A stretch of DNA of 64,000 nucleotides from Tritrichomonas musculus (lineage: Eukaryota > Parabasalia > Tritrichomonadida > Tritrichomonadidae). Location: NCBI GenBank assembly GCA_039105265.1, contig JAPFFF010000004.1, positions 2,418,001 to 2,482,000 of the forward strand. Reading direction: 5' to 3'. Below are positions 1 to 9,254 of this stretch, one piece after another (the stretch's first letter is position 1; each line of letters begins with the position of its first letter). The notes beneath the pieces are model-generated. The model saw only the letters and a program-made list of their open reading frames with translations, made no database searches and had not been told where the DNA came from. The position numbers and the translations under genes are program-made.

Positions 1-32
1 CCTTTAACTGCAGCTATTAAAGCAGTGGTATG
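1..32 (-). other. Ankyrin-repeat coding island, cut by window edge
   Basis: Read on the minus strand this reads HTTALIAAVK, the start of an ankyrin repeat (x-T-x-A-L-x-x-A). It is the most distal of five islands lying downstream of the ankyrin gene at 2376-3458 on the same strand, and the rest lies outside the window. Its first residues align with those of the other islands. Confidence 0.5.
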
Positions 33-482
33 AAATAAATTTTTTAAATTTCATAAATTCATTTTTTTATTAAATGCTATGAAAATAATAAAATGTAAAC
101 TAAATAAAAAGAAAATGGATTAAAATTTTATCAAAACAGCATATATTAATTTTATTAATATTTTCCAAAAAATTGTATTTAATTAAATCAATAAAAACTT
201 CAATAAAATAAAAAAAAACTTCATTTATCAAAATTAGAATAAAATTGTATAAGTTATATTTTGTTTAAACCCTATCAAAATAATTTTGCATGAATTTCAT
301 GAATTAAATTAAAACTAAAATTAAATCAAAATTTTGAATAGAAATGTGATTAAAATTCGAATATTTAAATGTGATTAAAAAATAATTAAATTTTGTTCAA
401 AAACTAAAATTTGAATTTGATGAAATAATTTGGAAAGAACTTTATAATTATGAGTGATATAAAATGCTATGAAATATATAAA

Positions 483-584
483 TAAAATTAATTTCTGGTT
501 TACATCAATATCTGGCTTTGCTAACAAAAGTTTAACAATTTCTTCATTTCTGATACCAATTGCAAGTAATAAAGCATTTGTCTG
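483..584 (-). other. Ankyrin-repeat coding island
   Basis: One complete ankyrin repeat of 34 codons without a stop, starting QTNALLLAIGIRNEE and ending PDIDVNQKLIL. The core E-I-V-K-L-L-L and the closing D-V-N are canonical. It is isolated: spacers of about 450 and 716 bases flank it. The codon before T is preceded by TTTCAG, which resembles a splice acceptor, but the other islands do not share this. Confidence 0.65.
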
Positions 585-1300
585 AAATTAATGTAAATAA
601 TTTCATTAAAAAAATACTTTAATTTTATTTATAAAAAAATATTGAATTTTATTAAAACCATTTTTTCGAAATTTCATAAAAAAAGGAATAGAATGTCACA
701 AAAAATATAAATTTTTATTTCATAAAATCATTATATCTAAAATTATATTGAAATAATAATTGCAAAATTTTATTAGAAAAATTTAAAATATAACAAAATG
801 AAAATATTTTTGATGAATTTCATTCAAATTTTATATTTTAGAATATCATAAATCATAAATATTGAATATAATAAAAAAATAAAAACAAGAAATTTGATGA
901 TAAATTCAAATTGAAAATGTCATCAAAATATTGAATATTGAATATAATTAAAATATTATTAATAAAATTTCATTATTATATTTAATATGGAACATTATTA
1001 CAAACATTAATCAAATATCATAAAATCATAATAATGAATTTCATTAAAAATTATTTTAAATATTATTAATTCTTTTAATTTAAAACATCATTTAATTCGA
1101 AAAATAAATAGAATTATAACATAAATATAAAAACTTCATCATTTTATTTGATTGAAACTTCATTTAAAATATAAGTAGAAATGTGATAAATATAATGAAT
1201 GGCAAATATCATTTAAATATTTAATAAAATGTGATTAAAAAGGATAATTAAAATTGAATTAATAAATAAATTAAAAGAAATTGTATTTAAGTAAGTAATT

Positions 1301-1402
1301 AGAAATGATTTTACAATTTACATCTATTCTCGAGTCTGCTAATAAAAGTCTGACAATTTCTACATTTTTTTTCTTTACTGCGATAGCTAATGCATTGCTT
1401 TC
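1301..1402 (-). other. Ankyrin-repeat coding island
   Basis: A single 34-codon ankyrin repeat, starting ESNALAIAVKKKNVE and ending SRIDVNCKIIS. It has no internal stop and the same register as its neighbours (first codon one residue before T/S, last codons K-I-I-S after D-V-N). Spacers on both sides are A+T-rich. Confidence 0.65.
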
Positions 1403-1767
1403 ATAAAATAAAAAAATTATCAATTTCGTGAAATGACCAAATTAAAAACAATAATAAAATTTTAAAATTAAAATATAATTAAAACAACAAAATTAAACTT
1501 TAAAAGCATACAAAAGTGAAACACAATTCAAATTAATATGAAACTTTATTGAAATGATTTAATATAAATAGAATAACGATTTTTTAAATATAAATTCCAT
1601 GAAATATAAAATTGAGAAATATCATTAAAACTGCAAATATGAAATATGACAAAAAAACTTCAAATGAAATTGTATTAAAAGAAATCATTAAAGAAATTGT
1701 ATTAAAATAAATGAGATGAAATTTCATAAATCAAATTAAATAAAACTGTATAAAAATATATTAATTT

Positions 1768-1866
1768 CAAAACTAATTTCATATTTATATCAATATTTGG
1801 ATTTGATAAAAGAAGTTGAATTATTTCAATATTTTCCATTTCAATTGCAACAGATAATGCCGTTTT
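1768..1866 (-). other. Ankyrin-repeat coding island
   Basis: A single 33-codon ankyrin repeat, starting KTALSVAIEMENIE and ending NPNIDINMKLVL. It is open throughout, with the same boundaries as the other islands. It ends in D-I-N encoded with ATA rather than GTA, so no GT dinucleotide is fixed at this point. Confidence 0.65.
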
Positions 1867-2117
1867 TTAAGTCAATTAAATCAAATTTCATAAAATATTG
1901 CGTTTTTATTAATTTCATAAATAAAAAAAAGTATAAAATTGATTTAAAAAGCTAATTATTAATTATCGTCATTAAACAATTTATTGAATGCCATTAAAAA
2001 ATCTAAAAAGAAAATGTTATAAAAAAACTTTAATGTTGAATGAAATGAAAAAAAAAGTTGATGAAATTGAATAGGCTAAATAATGTATTTTAAACTATAT
2101 AAATAAACTAGACATTT

Positions 2118-2216
2118 TAAAATTATTTTATGATTTACATCAATATTTGAATATGATAATAATTGCTTAACAATTTCTTTGTTGCAATTCTTAATAGCAT
2201 TAGATAGTGGTGTTTC
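2118..2216 (-). other. Ankyrin-repeat coding island
   Basis: A single 33-codon ankyrin repeat, starting ETPLSNAIKNCNKE and ending SNIDVNHKIIL. It lies 183 bases beyond the point (about 2400) where the last ankyrin repeat of the upstream gene ends in the same way (IDVNKKTIL), so it would be the next repeat of that protein. Confidence 0.65.
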
Positions 2217-2375
2217 ATTAATTTTTTCTTATTAAATTTCATACAAAAACATGATTTTTTCAAAAACATCATTAAAACAAACTAAAAAAAAAAAACTCTA
2301 TGACAAATGTAAAACAATTGAATTCCATTAGTTAAATTTTGTTGGAATTATATTAAAAACAATTTTTTGTAGAAA

Positions 2376-3458
2376 TTAGATTAAAAAATAAAAAATTGAT
2401 AAAATTGTTTTCTTATTTACATCAATCTTTTTATTTTTCAATAAAATTTCAACGATTGGCAAGTAATCATATCGAACAAATTCGCTCAAATGTCCAGCGA
2501 AATCATTTGCGAAAAACGAGAAATTAAATGATTTTATACATTCAGCGAAACAGTCAACTTTTTTCTTTTTAAGATATTTTTTTTGAATGTAAATTGCCAT
2601 TTCATTATGATGACAAATGATTGCCTCTTTATATACTTCTTCAAAGTTTGAATCAAGCTTTAATTTATTTTGTTCAAGATATTTAATTATTTCTTCATTG
2701 TCACTGTGAATTGCGTGAATCCATAATGACGGTGACAACTTAACTTTATTCAAATACAAATATTTAAAAATTTGAATTGATCCAAAAAAAGTTGCATATT
2801 CAATTAATGTTGTTCGTTTGTTATCCAACAATTTGTTGGTGTTGAAAATTGTGATTTCAGTTGGTGAATTAAGATCGTAATTGTATTTATTGACAAAAGT
2901 GATGAATTCTTCGATTTTGTCATTACGAATCAATTGACAGATGTATGAGTCACTTTCACCCAATTTTCTGCTTTGTTCAAAATGCTCATCATCTTCTTTC
3001 TTGGATGAATCTACTTCAAGTTGTTGTCCTTGAAAGTATGAAGCAATTTCTTTGACGAAAAAGTGCATGTATCCACGTATTCCAAGAATCTCTTTAACAA
3101 GTTGATCATCAATTTTTAATGTGTTGTTTTTGATGAGAAAAAGAAGAAGAACTTTGTCTTTCTTAAAAATATTGAATATTTCATTGTTGGTAAAATATTT
3201 GATGATGGTATCTTTGAAATACGTAAGAATTGAATTATTTTTTTCATAAAATTGAATAGATCGATGATGATTTATTGATACTCTTAAAATAAGATATAAT
3301 ATTAATTTAAATTCTGATTTGTTATTAAATATATCTTGATCATTTAATACTTGAATGAAATTTTGAAAATTTTCTTCAATATCACTTTCTTTATCAAGAT
3401 ATTCAAGCAATTTGCCTTGAATTTCTTTCATTTTGTTTACAAATGGTTTGATATCCAT
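2376..3458 (-). CDS. DUF3447-type ankyrin-repeat protein (3' end uncertain)
   Basis: A trichomonad-type ankyrin protein. The frame is open further upstream, but the first 36 residues there are hydrophobic A+T-rich translation. The start chosen is the ATG at 3458 (MDIKPFVNKMKEI), which matches the N-terminus of the paralogue at 11632. The protein has a helical N-terminal half (about residues 1-160). The DUF3447-like ankyrin stack (TTLIEYATFFGSIQIFKYLY, then SLWIHAIHSDNEEIIKYLE) follows, and a final repeat ends in IDVNKKTIL. The closing ~8 residues (SIFYFLI) are probably read-through into a spacer, since further repeats of the same register lie downstream at 2118-2216, 1768-1866, 1301-1402, 483-584 and 1-32. 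Function unknown; such proteins are thought to be protein-binding scaffolds. The complete product is probably longer than this frame. Confidence 0.75.
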   Translation of the reverse strand: MDIKPFVNKMKEIQGKLLEYLDKESDIEENFQNFIQVLNDQDIFNNKSEFKLILYLILRVSINHHRSIQFYEKNNSILTYFKDTIIKYFTNNEIFNIFKKDKVLLLFLIKNNTLKIDDQLVKEILGIRGYMHFFVKEIASYFQGQQLEVDSSKKEDDEHFEQSRKLGESDSYICQLIRNDKIEEFITFVNKYNYDLNSPTEITIFNTNKLLDNKRTTLIEYATFFGSIQIFKYLYLNKVKLSPSLWIHAIHSDNEEIIKYLEQNKLKLDSNFEEVYKEAIICHHNEMAIYIQKKYLKKKKVDCFAECIKSFNFSFFANDFAGHLSEFVRYDYLPIVEILLKNKKIDVNKKTILSIFYFLI

Positions 3459-3629
3459 TCTTTTAAAATACTTTTTCAAATTGAATGCATAAACTTTACA
3501 AAATAATTTATATTTTCTTCCATATTTAATAAATAAAAAAATAATTAAAACAATAAAATAATACAAATGTATATTGCTTAATATAAAAATTAATTATAAA
3601 AAAATAAAAACGTAGAATTTTACTCAAAT

Positions 3630-3784
3630 TTAATGAAAATGTTTGTCAAGAAATTCAGTTGCACGATCTATTCCATTGTCAGAAAGATGTTTTAAAATTA
3701 GATATGACTCTTCTTGATTCTCTTGGCATCATTTTCCAGAATATTTCATAACAGCGATGTAGAATTGTGCAATCGGATGATTTA
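3630..3784 (-). pseudogene. Sel1-repeat gene relic, 3' part
   Basis: Minus-strand translation reads NHPIAQFYIAVMKYSGK, an in-frame TGA, then CQENQEESYLILKHLSDNG and a tail ending DKHFH and a stop. It resembles Sel1-like helical repeats with 'A-Q-F-Y-I-A-V' in place of 'A-Q-F-N-L-G'. The 5' part lies beyond the transposon at 9384-9475. The frame is continuous across the insertion (AAC AAA GTA AAT), with the TA of the GTA codon as target site. Confidence 0.55.
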
Positions 3785-3904
3785 CAGGTATCGCTAAGCA
3801 AACTCGGGTGATTTGCTAAGCAAACTCAGGCAGTATTCAAATATTCAATTTTTTTTGAATGAAAAAAAAACTCGTTACAGCGGCTCTGCTAAGCAAACTC
3901 AGGC
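3785..3904 (+). repeat. Left terminal inverted repeat of the transposon
   Basis: About 120 bases that match, inverted, 9255-9383. The outer ~55 bases are essentially identical and include two iterons, one with GGG instead of AGG. An A+T-rich stretch of different length follows in the two copies, then a shared CAGCGG(C/T)TCTGCTAAGC block. Confidence 0.85.
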
Positions 3905-3935
3905 AATTGTAAAATCAATTTGAATTAATTTTTTT

Positions 3936-5116
3936 TCAGCGCTAAGCAAACTCAGGTATTTAAATAACTTTTTCAATTAATTTTGATCGTTTCTATTATT
4001 TTTTATATTTATGGGAAAAATGATTTAATTAAGCTATATTCTAAAAAATATTTAAAATATGATTTGAAAAATTTAAGATATTTTTATTTTTTTTCAGTTC
4101 ACCATTTGCTAATCAAACTCAGGGAAATGACGTTAAAAAAATAAACGGTCAAGTGAGTGATAAGCAAACTCAGGCAATTGCTAAACAAACTCAGGTAATT
4201 GCTAAGCAAACTCAGGCAAAAAATAATCAAAAAAATGAATATATCTTTTCCATCTGAAATTAATTCTCGATTTTTTTTGTAAATTTATAATTTTTTTAAC
4301 ATAATATGGATCAAAATAAAATATTGGATCAATTTATTTAATAGCGATATAACTTTTCTGGAAAAAATCGTCCTTTTAATTAATCACTAAATAGAACAAT
4401 TCAATATGACCATGTGATGATGGTAATCAAAATATTTATTTTTTTTTCTCAAGCCATGAAATTTGAGATATTTTTTTGAGTTATAAAAAATCTTCAAATT
4501 TAAATTATATATTTTACAATGGTTTTGGAAATTGTGCATCTCAAAGGTGAACGAATTCTGTGATTATTTTATTAAAAAATATTATTTATTAGAGATTCGC
4601 CTATTAAAACCGTAAAAAAAGACCTGTCGAACGTTAAAATATTTCAAAAAAACGTATCGATTGAAAAAAAAATTCACTTAACATTTTTCTGTAAAAAATG
4701 GGATTTGTTAATTTTAAACTCAATTTTTTTGATTATTTAATTTTTTTTCGACTTATAAAACTAATATTTAATTAATATATACTTAATAATTGGTAAATAA
4801 TAAAAAACATTTCAAAAAAATATTTGTAATTTTGAGATATTTTTAGTTAAATTTGATTTCAACAGTTGCTAAGCAAACTCAGGCAAGTACGTTTAATTTA
4901 AACGTTTTATTCTAAACGTCTTTTTTGTGATAAGCAAACTCAGGCAATTGCTAAGCAAACTCAGACAATTGCTAAACAAACTCAGGCATCATTCAAAAAG
5001 TTGATATCGTTCTCTTTGCTAAACAAATTCAGGCACCGTGCTAAACAAATTCAGGCAATTGCTAAACAAATTCAGGCAATTGCTAAGCAAACTCAGGTGA
5101 CTAAAAAACAAACTGA
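3936..5116 (+). repeat. Subterminal iteron array (GCTAAGCAAACTCAGG)
   Basis: About fourteen forward copies of GCTAAGCAAACTCAGGCAATT or close variants (GATAAG, GCTAAA, AAATTC) lie inside the left end. They are near 3940, 4107, 4160, 4180, 4200, 4868, 4930, 4951, 4971, 5018, 5040, 5061, 5081 and 5103, with runs at ~20-21-base spacing. Three further copies lie in the inverted repeat itself. The right side has only one forward copy (8967) plus three inverted copies in the terminal repeat. A likely role is transposase binding; this is inferred from other elements with subterminal repeats. Confidence 0.85.
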
Positions 5117-5217
5117 GGCACTTTCTTATATATTATACTAATAATTATATGCTTTGATAAAAATTTTATATATTTTAATTATTTGTGTTTATTTATTATA
5201 TTTTTTGTTAATTATTA

Positions 5218-6186
5218 TTAATTGTTGACTCTGTTTACTGTCACGTTATCTAATTTACTTGCATCAATTTTTTGATCTATAGCAATATGTTCTGTTATTA
5301 TTGGTTTTCCTTCAATGCATTCATTCATCCGCGAATACCATTCTCTATATAAACTGTGACATGTTTCAAGTTTAAATTTATCTTGAGTTATTTTTTTCCA
5401 GTTTTTTTCAATCTCTCTTCTTTGAGCAAGTTCTCCTTTATTTCCTGCAGTTTGTATATTCTTCAGTTTTACAAACCCAAAATACGCTTCTACAACGCCA
5501 TTTAAAGCAGGACTATAAGGCACAATTGGAATCAGTGAAATTGATATGTGATTTAAAACATTTTCGACACACTTTGAACGATGCATTGGACAATTATCCT
5601 CGATTAAAATAACATCTGTTTGATTATTGCAAATGTATTTGCGAATGAATTCATTTACGTCACTCAAGAATTGTGCATATTCATTTCCATCAACAGATTT
5701 ATTGATCATTTTATAAAGCACACCAAATCCTGGGAATACAACAGATATTATGGTCATTTTTATTTTACTTAAAGGGCAGTTAATAACAGGTGTTATTCCC
5801 GCATATGCTCGTCCAAAAGTCCTACCTTCATTTACGGTTATTCCTGCCTCATCTACAAATCCCAATAAAATGTTGTTATTAGTCTTTAATATTCTTTTCA
5901 TGAATTTACACCATGCCACTCTAAATAAACGTAAACCAACAGAATTTCGATTAGGTGGGGCGAAAGATGCTTTTTTAACGGTTAACTTCATCATTTTCAA
6001 GCACGTGTAAACTGTTCTCAAACTGATTGGATTATCATGGTTCGGTCCGTACTTGGAATTTAAATATTCTGTATAATTTGCTGCACTCATTGTTGGGAAA
6101 TCAAGGACCAAAGAAAGTAAGCAATCAAGTGTTTCATCTGTTACTACAGAAATGTTTGGACGCTTCCCCCCAATCGCCATAAACAT
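5218..6186 (-). CDS. DDE transposase, catalytic part (Tc1/mariner-IS630 type)
   Basis: A 322-residue frame. Residues ~15-75 form a helix-turn-helix region (ISLRTVYTCLKMMKLTVKK). The RNase-H-like DDE core follows: first aspartate D112 in LGFVDEAG, second D197 in LIEDNCPMH, and glutamate E233 in YSPALNGVVEAYFGFVK, giving a DD35E spacing. Motifs and order fit the DDE_3 / IS630-Tc1 group. The first ATG (6186) is probably not the true start. The upstream frame (6134-6769) overlaps it by 53 bases, and a +1 shift at the six-G run (6166-6171, read on the minus strand) joins DWG to KRPNI smoothly. Either the run has gained or lost bases or frameshifting is programmed, as in several IS630 relatives. 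The protein would cut and paste its own element at TA sites. Confidence 0.85.
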   Translation of the reverse strand: MFMAIGGKRPNISVVTDETLDCLLSLVLDFPTMSAANYTEYLNSKYGPNHDNPISLRTVYTCLKMMKLTVKKASFAPPNRNSVGLRLFRVAWCKFMKRILKTNNNILLGFVDEAGITVNEGRTFGRAYAGITPVINCPLSKIKMTIISVVFPGFGVLYKMINKSVDGNEYAQFLSDVNEFIRKYICNNQTDVILIEDNCPMHRSKCVENVLNHISISLIPIVPYSPALNGVVEAYFGFVKLKNIQTAGNKGELAQRREIEKNWKKITQDKFKLETCHSLYREWYSRMNECIEGKPIITEHIAIDQKIDASKLDNVTVNRVNN

Positions 6187-7104
6187 TGCTTTCCGCTAAA
6201 ATTTCATATCGCTGTTGTTCATCACAAGATTCAAACCAACGTATTTTTTCATCTAAAGTAGATTTTCCATAAATAAACGTTGTTTTTTTTTGACGCTTTT
6301 CATGTATTTTTTTTTCTTCTTTCGTTTTTCTTTTATGCCTTTCTTTTTTGATACGTTGATTCTCTCTTTCTATGATGTCTTCATATTCCTTCACAATTTT
6401 TGATTTGGTTAGTGGATCAGAGTTTCTACTAATATAATCATCGATAAATTTACTTCTTGAAGGAAATAAATAACCCATTTGAGTATGCTCATTCAAAAAT
6501 TCAGAAATAATAAGTGATCGTAATTCAATTTTACCACGTGGTATTTGATCTGGATGATTTGAAAATAAATCAACCAATTTTTCTCTAATATCTTTGGCAT
6601 CTGTAAATTTAGCTCTGTTTTTCCAATCGTACTCACCTAAAACAAATTCATTATCATCTCCGGTTAAGTCAGGCTCATCATCAAATAAATTTATTTGGTT
6701 TAAATCAGACTGGTCATCACTTGGAAGATAATCATGATATCCAAGACGGTAATCATTTCCTGATCTCAAATTGAGATCTCAAATATATTCTACATTTTCT
6801 TCTTCTTCCTGCTCTTCTTCCTCCTCCTCCTCTTCTTCTTCATTATATTGTCTTGTATTCAATTCTTTTTCTATATCATCTTCGATATTAATTTGGTCCT
6901 CTTCTTCCTCTGTATTTATCAAATCTTCCGTAGATAATGAAAAAAAATCATCTCCACTTCTGCTAAAAATGTTTTCTTTTAAAACCTTTCCTAGATTATC
7001 ATCTATTGCTTTATTAGATAATACATCACGTGTCATTATATTAGAGAATTTATTTCTGTACCAATTTAAGATATCATTAAACGTTCTTTTACTTTTTGAT
7101 AGCT
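6134..7104 (-). pseudogene. N-terminal segment of the transposase (interrupted)
   Basis: One reading frame runs from a TAG at 7103-7105 to 6134, broken only by a TGA at 6779-6781. The upstream piece reads LSKSKRTFNDILNWYRNKFS, then an acidic run of mostly glutamate (6790-6840). After the TGA a basic coiled region follows (KERHKRKTKEEKKIHEKRQ) and the end WFESCDEQQRYEILAESN, which leads into the catalytic frame through the G-run. The frame preceding it on the 5' side (KIIDEGDFSYQKVKERL) is shifted, so one more break lies near 7065-7105. The composition suits a nuclear DNA-binding protein; no known domain is recognised. Confidence 0.6.
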
Positions 7105-7105
7105 A

Positions 7106-7515
7106 AAATCACCTTCATCAATTATCTTTCTTAATATCTTATAGATTTATTTTCCTTTTTCTTTTATTTCTTCTGCAAGTATTTGTGGTATGTTCAATTT
7201 AATTTTGTATGTTTCGGAGTTAGTCTTTCCCAAATCATTAAACTCCAAATTCTTTAATACAGAACCAGCGTACAAAAATAATTTCCTATAAATCATAAAT
7301 TTTCCTTTCTCATCATTTGTTTTCGAACATGATGGAATGCCTTTATTATGTATAAAAAGAACTCCATTCAAATTTGTTGCATTTAAATTTTCAACTATGA
7401 CTTTTTCTTTTTGCAATCCTGAATGATTGGATACATTGAGATTTTTACCTAATATTTCATCAATTAATGATTCTGATAAATTAAATTTTTGAGAAGCATA
7501 ACGAACAAGAGATAT
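7106..7515 (-). pseudogene. Coding segment continuing the USP-like frame
   Basis: Directly after the stop of the USP-like frame (TAA at 7516-7518), the same frame continues with protein-like sequence: SLVRYASQKFNLSESLIDEI, then a region with NATNLNGVLFIHNKGIPSC and YRKLFLYAGSVLKNLEF. After a TAA at 7147-7149 it continues IYKILRKIIDEGDFSYQKV. There is no intergenic gap and no good new start codon. The segment looks like the middle of one long ancestral frame linking peptidase and transposase. No domain is recognised. Confidence 0.5.
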
Positions 7516-8898
7516 TTATCGAGGTGATACAGGAGTAGATTCTACTTGATTTAATTGTAAAACATCATTATCTGATGGATTAGCTTCAATAAATGGACGA
7601 GGAAAAGAATTAGATTGATTTTTACTATTATTTTTATTAGTATTAGTATTATCATCATTAGTATTATCATCATTAGTATTAATATTATCATCATTATCCG
7701 AACTTGATTCAGTGGAGTAGCTAGAAATATTGGAAGATACAGTTGAAAATAGAAAAAAAGAATTTGAATCATCATCAGAATTATTCTGTGAACTGTTTTG
7801 TGAATTAAATCCTGAATTATACTGTGAATTATCCTGTGAATTAAATCCTGAATTATCCTGTGAATTATTCTGTGAATTGTCATTCGAATTGCTCATTTGG
7901 ATATTTGGATCATTGTTTATATCTTTGAAGAATCTTGATAAATTAGACACAATTTCTTTATTCTTATAGACTCTGTTATCAATTATTTCAAATGCGCCTG
8001 GGTCGAATTGATCATTGAAATCTTCATATAGAAATAAAACACTATTTCTATTGAGGCCATTATTTATATCATAAACGAGGTTGGGAGTTTTTGAAGTAGA
8101 ATTTTTAGTAAAAAAAACAGGATACACATCATTATCATTAAAATAAAAATGCTTATTTGGAAGCTTAATTAAAGTTGAATAATGTCCAGATTTGTATGTT
8201 CCTGTATAAAGAACAGATGATAAAAAGCGATAATTATGATTTGCAATGGTAATATATGTATTAACTGCAACATAATTTGTCTTGAATCCACCTCCATTCT
8301 CTTCGCGATCCATATAAAGAAGTAAATATTTCGGTAGTTTTCGAATATTATAACAAATCGATAATTTCAAATCGAGATTCTTTTGGAGTGTATCAGCTGT
8401 TGAAGGAATTTGTAAATAAAATGAATAACCATAAACTGTTCTCTCTGCAGAATCAATATCAATATAAAAAAAATCTTGAATTGTTTGAGATAACGATTTT
8501 AAAAAAAACCTTACAAAATAACGGATATCTTTCATTTTTCGAGGCATTCTCCTATTGTTCCAACCTTTCCAGCTTGATATAAAATTATAAATTTGTATAA
8601 ACTTTTTGACCTTTTTATCTTTCATTGATTTGATAATATCATGAATTAATATTTCATTTTTGTCTTTTAAATCTTCTTGTGAAAAATAATCAAACATGTC
8701 TTCGCAATGTAAAAACATTAGGAGAAAAGAAATACAGTAACAATAAATATGCCTTGGTGGCGAATCACCATCTGAATTAAGAATTCCATGAAACAGATGA
8801 AGGCCAATATTATTGCCAATATTCACAACTTCTTTAAGACGATTGAGCGAAACATTTGCAGAAGAAGATGCTGGGTAAAGATTCAAATTTGCTTTCAT
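7516..8898 (-). CDS. Ubiquitin-specific-protease-like (C19) protein, transposon-borne
   Basis: A 460-residue frame starting MKANLNLYPA, whose ATG lies about 360 bases inside the right terminal repeat. It resembles a compact USP fold. A candidate catalytic cysteine C53 lies in YCYCISFLLMFLHCEDMF (compare T-C-Y-x-N-S-x-L-Q in USPs). A 'LPKYLLLYMDRE' strand (residues ~188-199) corresponds to the LP-x-x-L-x-x-x-L-x-R-F box. The His box Y-x-L/F-SSVLYTG-TYKSGHYSTLIK carries H239, and YFNDNDV carries the third triad position. Residues ~335-425 are low-complexity N/S/D/Q. The expected function is removal of ubiquitin from proteins, but the Cys box is divergent and activity is uncertain. It lies upstream of and co-oriented with the transposase. 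A captured host gene or a long-standing element gene are both possible. Confidence 0.65.
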   Translation of the reverse strand: MKANLNLYPASSSANVSLNRLKEVVNIGNNIGLHLFHGILNSDGDSPPRHIYCYCISFLLMFLHCEDMFDYFSQEDLKDKNEILIHDIIKSMKDKKVKKFIQIYNFISSWKGWNNRRMPRKMKDIRYFVRFFLKSLSQTIQDFFYIDIDSAERTVYGYSFYLQIPSTADTLQKNLDLKLSICYNIRKLPKYLLLYMDREENGGGFKTNYVAVNTYITIANHNYRFLSSVLYTGTYKSGHYSTLIKLPNKHFYFNDNDVYPVFFTKNSTSKTPNLVYDINNGLNRNSVLFLYEDFNDQFDPGAFEIIDNRVYKNKEIVSNLSRFFKDINNDPNIQMSNSNDNSQNNSQDNSGFNSQDNSQYNSGFNSQNSSQNNSDDDSNSFFLFSTVSSNISSYSTESSSDNDDNINTNDDNTNDDNTNTNKNNSKNQSNSFPRPFIEANPSDNDVLQLNQVESTPVSPR

Positions 8899-9254
8899 TT
8901 TGTTGATTTTTTAAAAATAAAATTTTGAATTAAAATTGAATACTTTTATTAATAAACGGTTTTTTGCTAAGCAAAATCAGGAATTCTCTAGTAAAGTTCT
9001 TCATTTAATTGAAACCTCTATTAAATTATTTAATAATAAAATAATCTATAATAATTAAAGACTTAAAACCAAAATAAAACAATCCAAAATCTAATAGATT
9101 TTGTGAAATAAAATATTGCTAATAATCTGATAATAATCTTAATTCTTTTATTATAATATAATTTATTAATTAATTATTTAATTTAATGATGTTTATTCTT
9201 ATAAAACAAATTCATTTTGCAATATCTGAATCAAGATATTTTATATTTATTTTT
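8899..9254. other. Non-coding right subterminal part of the transposon
   Basis: A+T-rich sequence between the start of the USP-like gene and the right terminal repeat, with one degenerate forward iteron at 8967 (GCTAAGCAAAATCAGG). It presumably holds the promoter of the minus-strand gene. I see no defined element. Confidence 0.5.

Larger units (their letters stand above)
33..2375. other. A+T-rich spacers between ankyrin islands
   Basis: Outside the four complete islands this stretch is 85% or more A+T by eye. It is built from recurring words such as TTTCATTAAA, ATTTCATAAA and GAATTTCAT. I see no open frame, RNA gene or GTATGT/ACTAACACACAG intron signals of the kind known from Trichomonas vaginalis. 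Spacer lengths vary (about 180, 250, 365, 716 and 450 bases). Confidence 0.5.

Noticed and set aside
585-1300. Spacers of the ankyrin gene as ordinary trichomonad introns
   Set aside because: I found no GTATGT-like donor or ACTAACACACAG-like acceptor and no GT at several of the conserved junctions; only one island has a TTTCAG before it. Kept as an open question in the findings.
3785-5116. Iteron array as a CRISPR-like array
   Set aside because: Repeats have no uniform spacers, are partly back-to-back with 20-21-base period, and lie within a transposon end of a eukaryote.
6771-7106. Serine-rich open frame on the plus strand across the acidic run
   Set aside because: It is the complement of the glutamate-rich segment of the transposase region; TCT/TCC serine runs mirror GAA/GAG.
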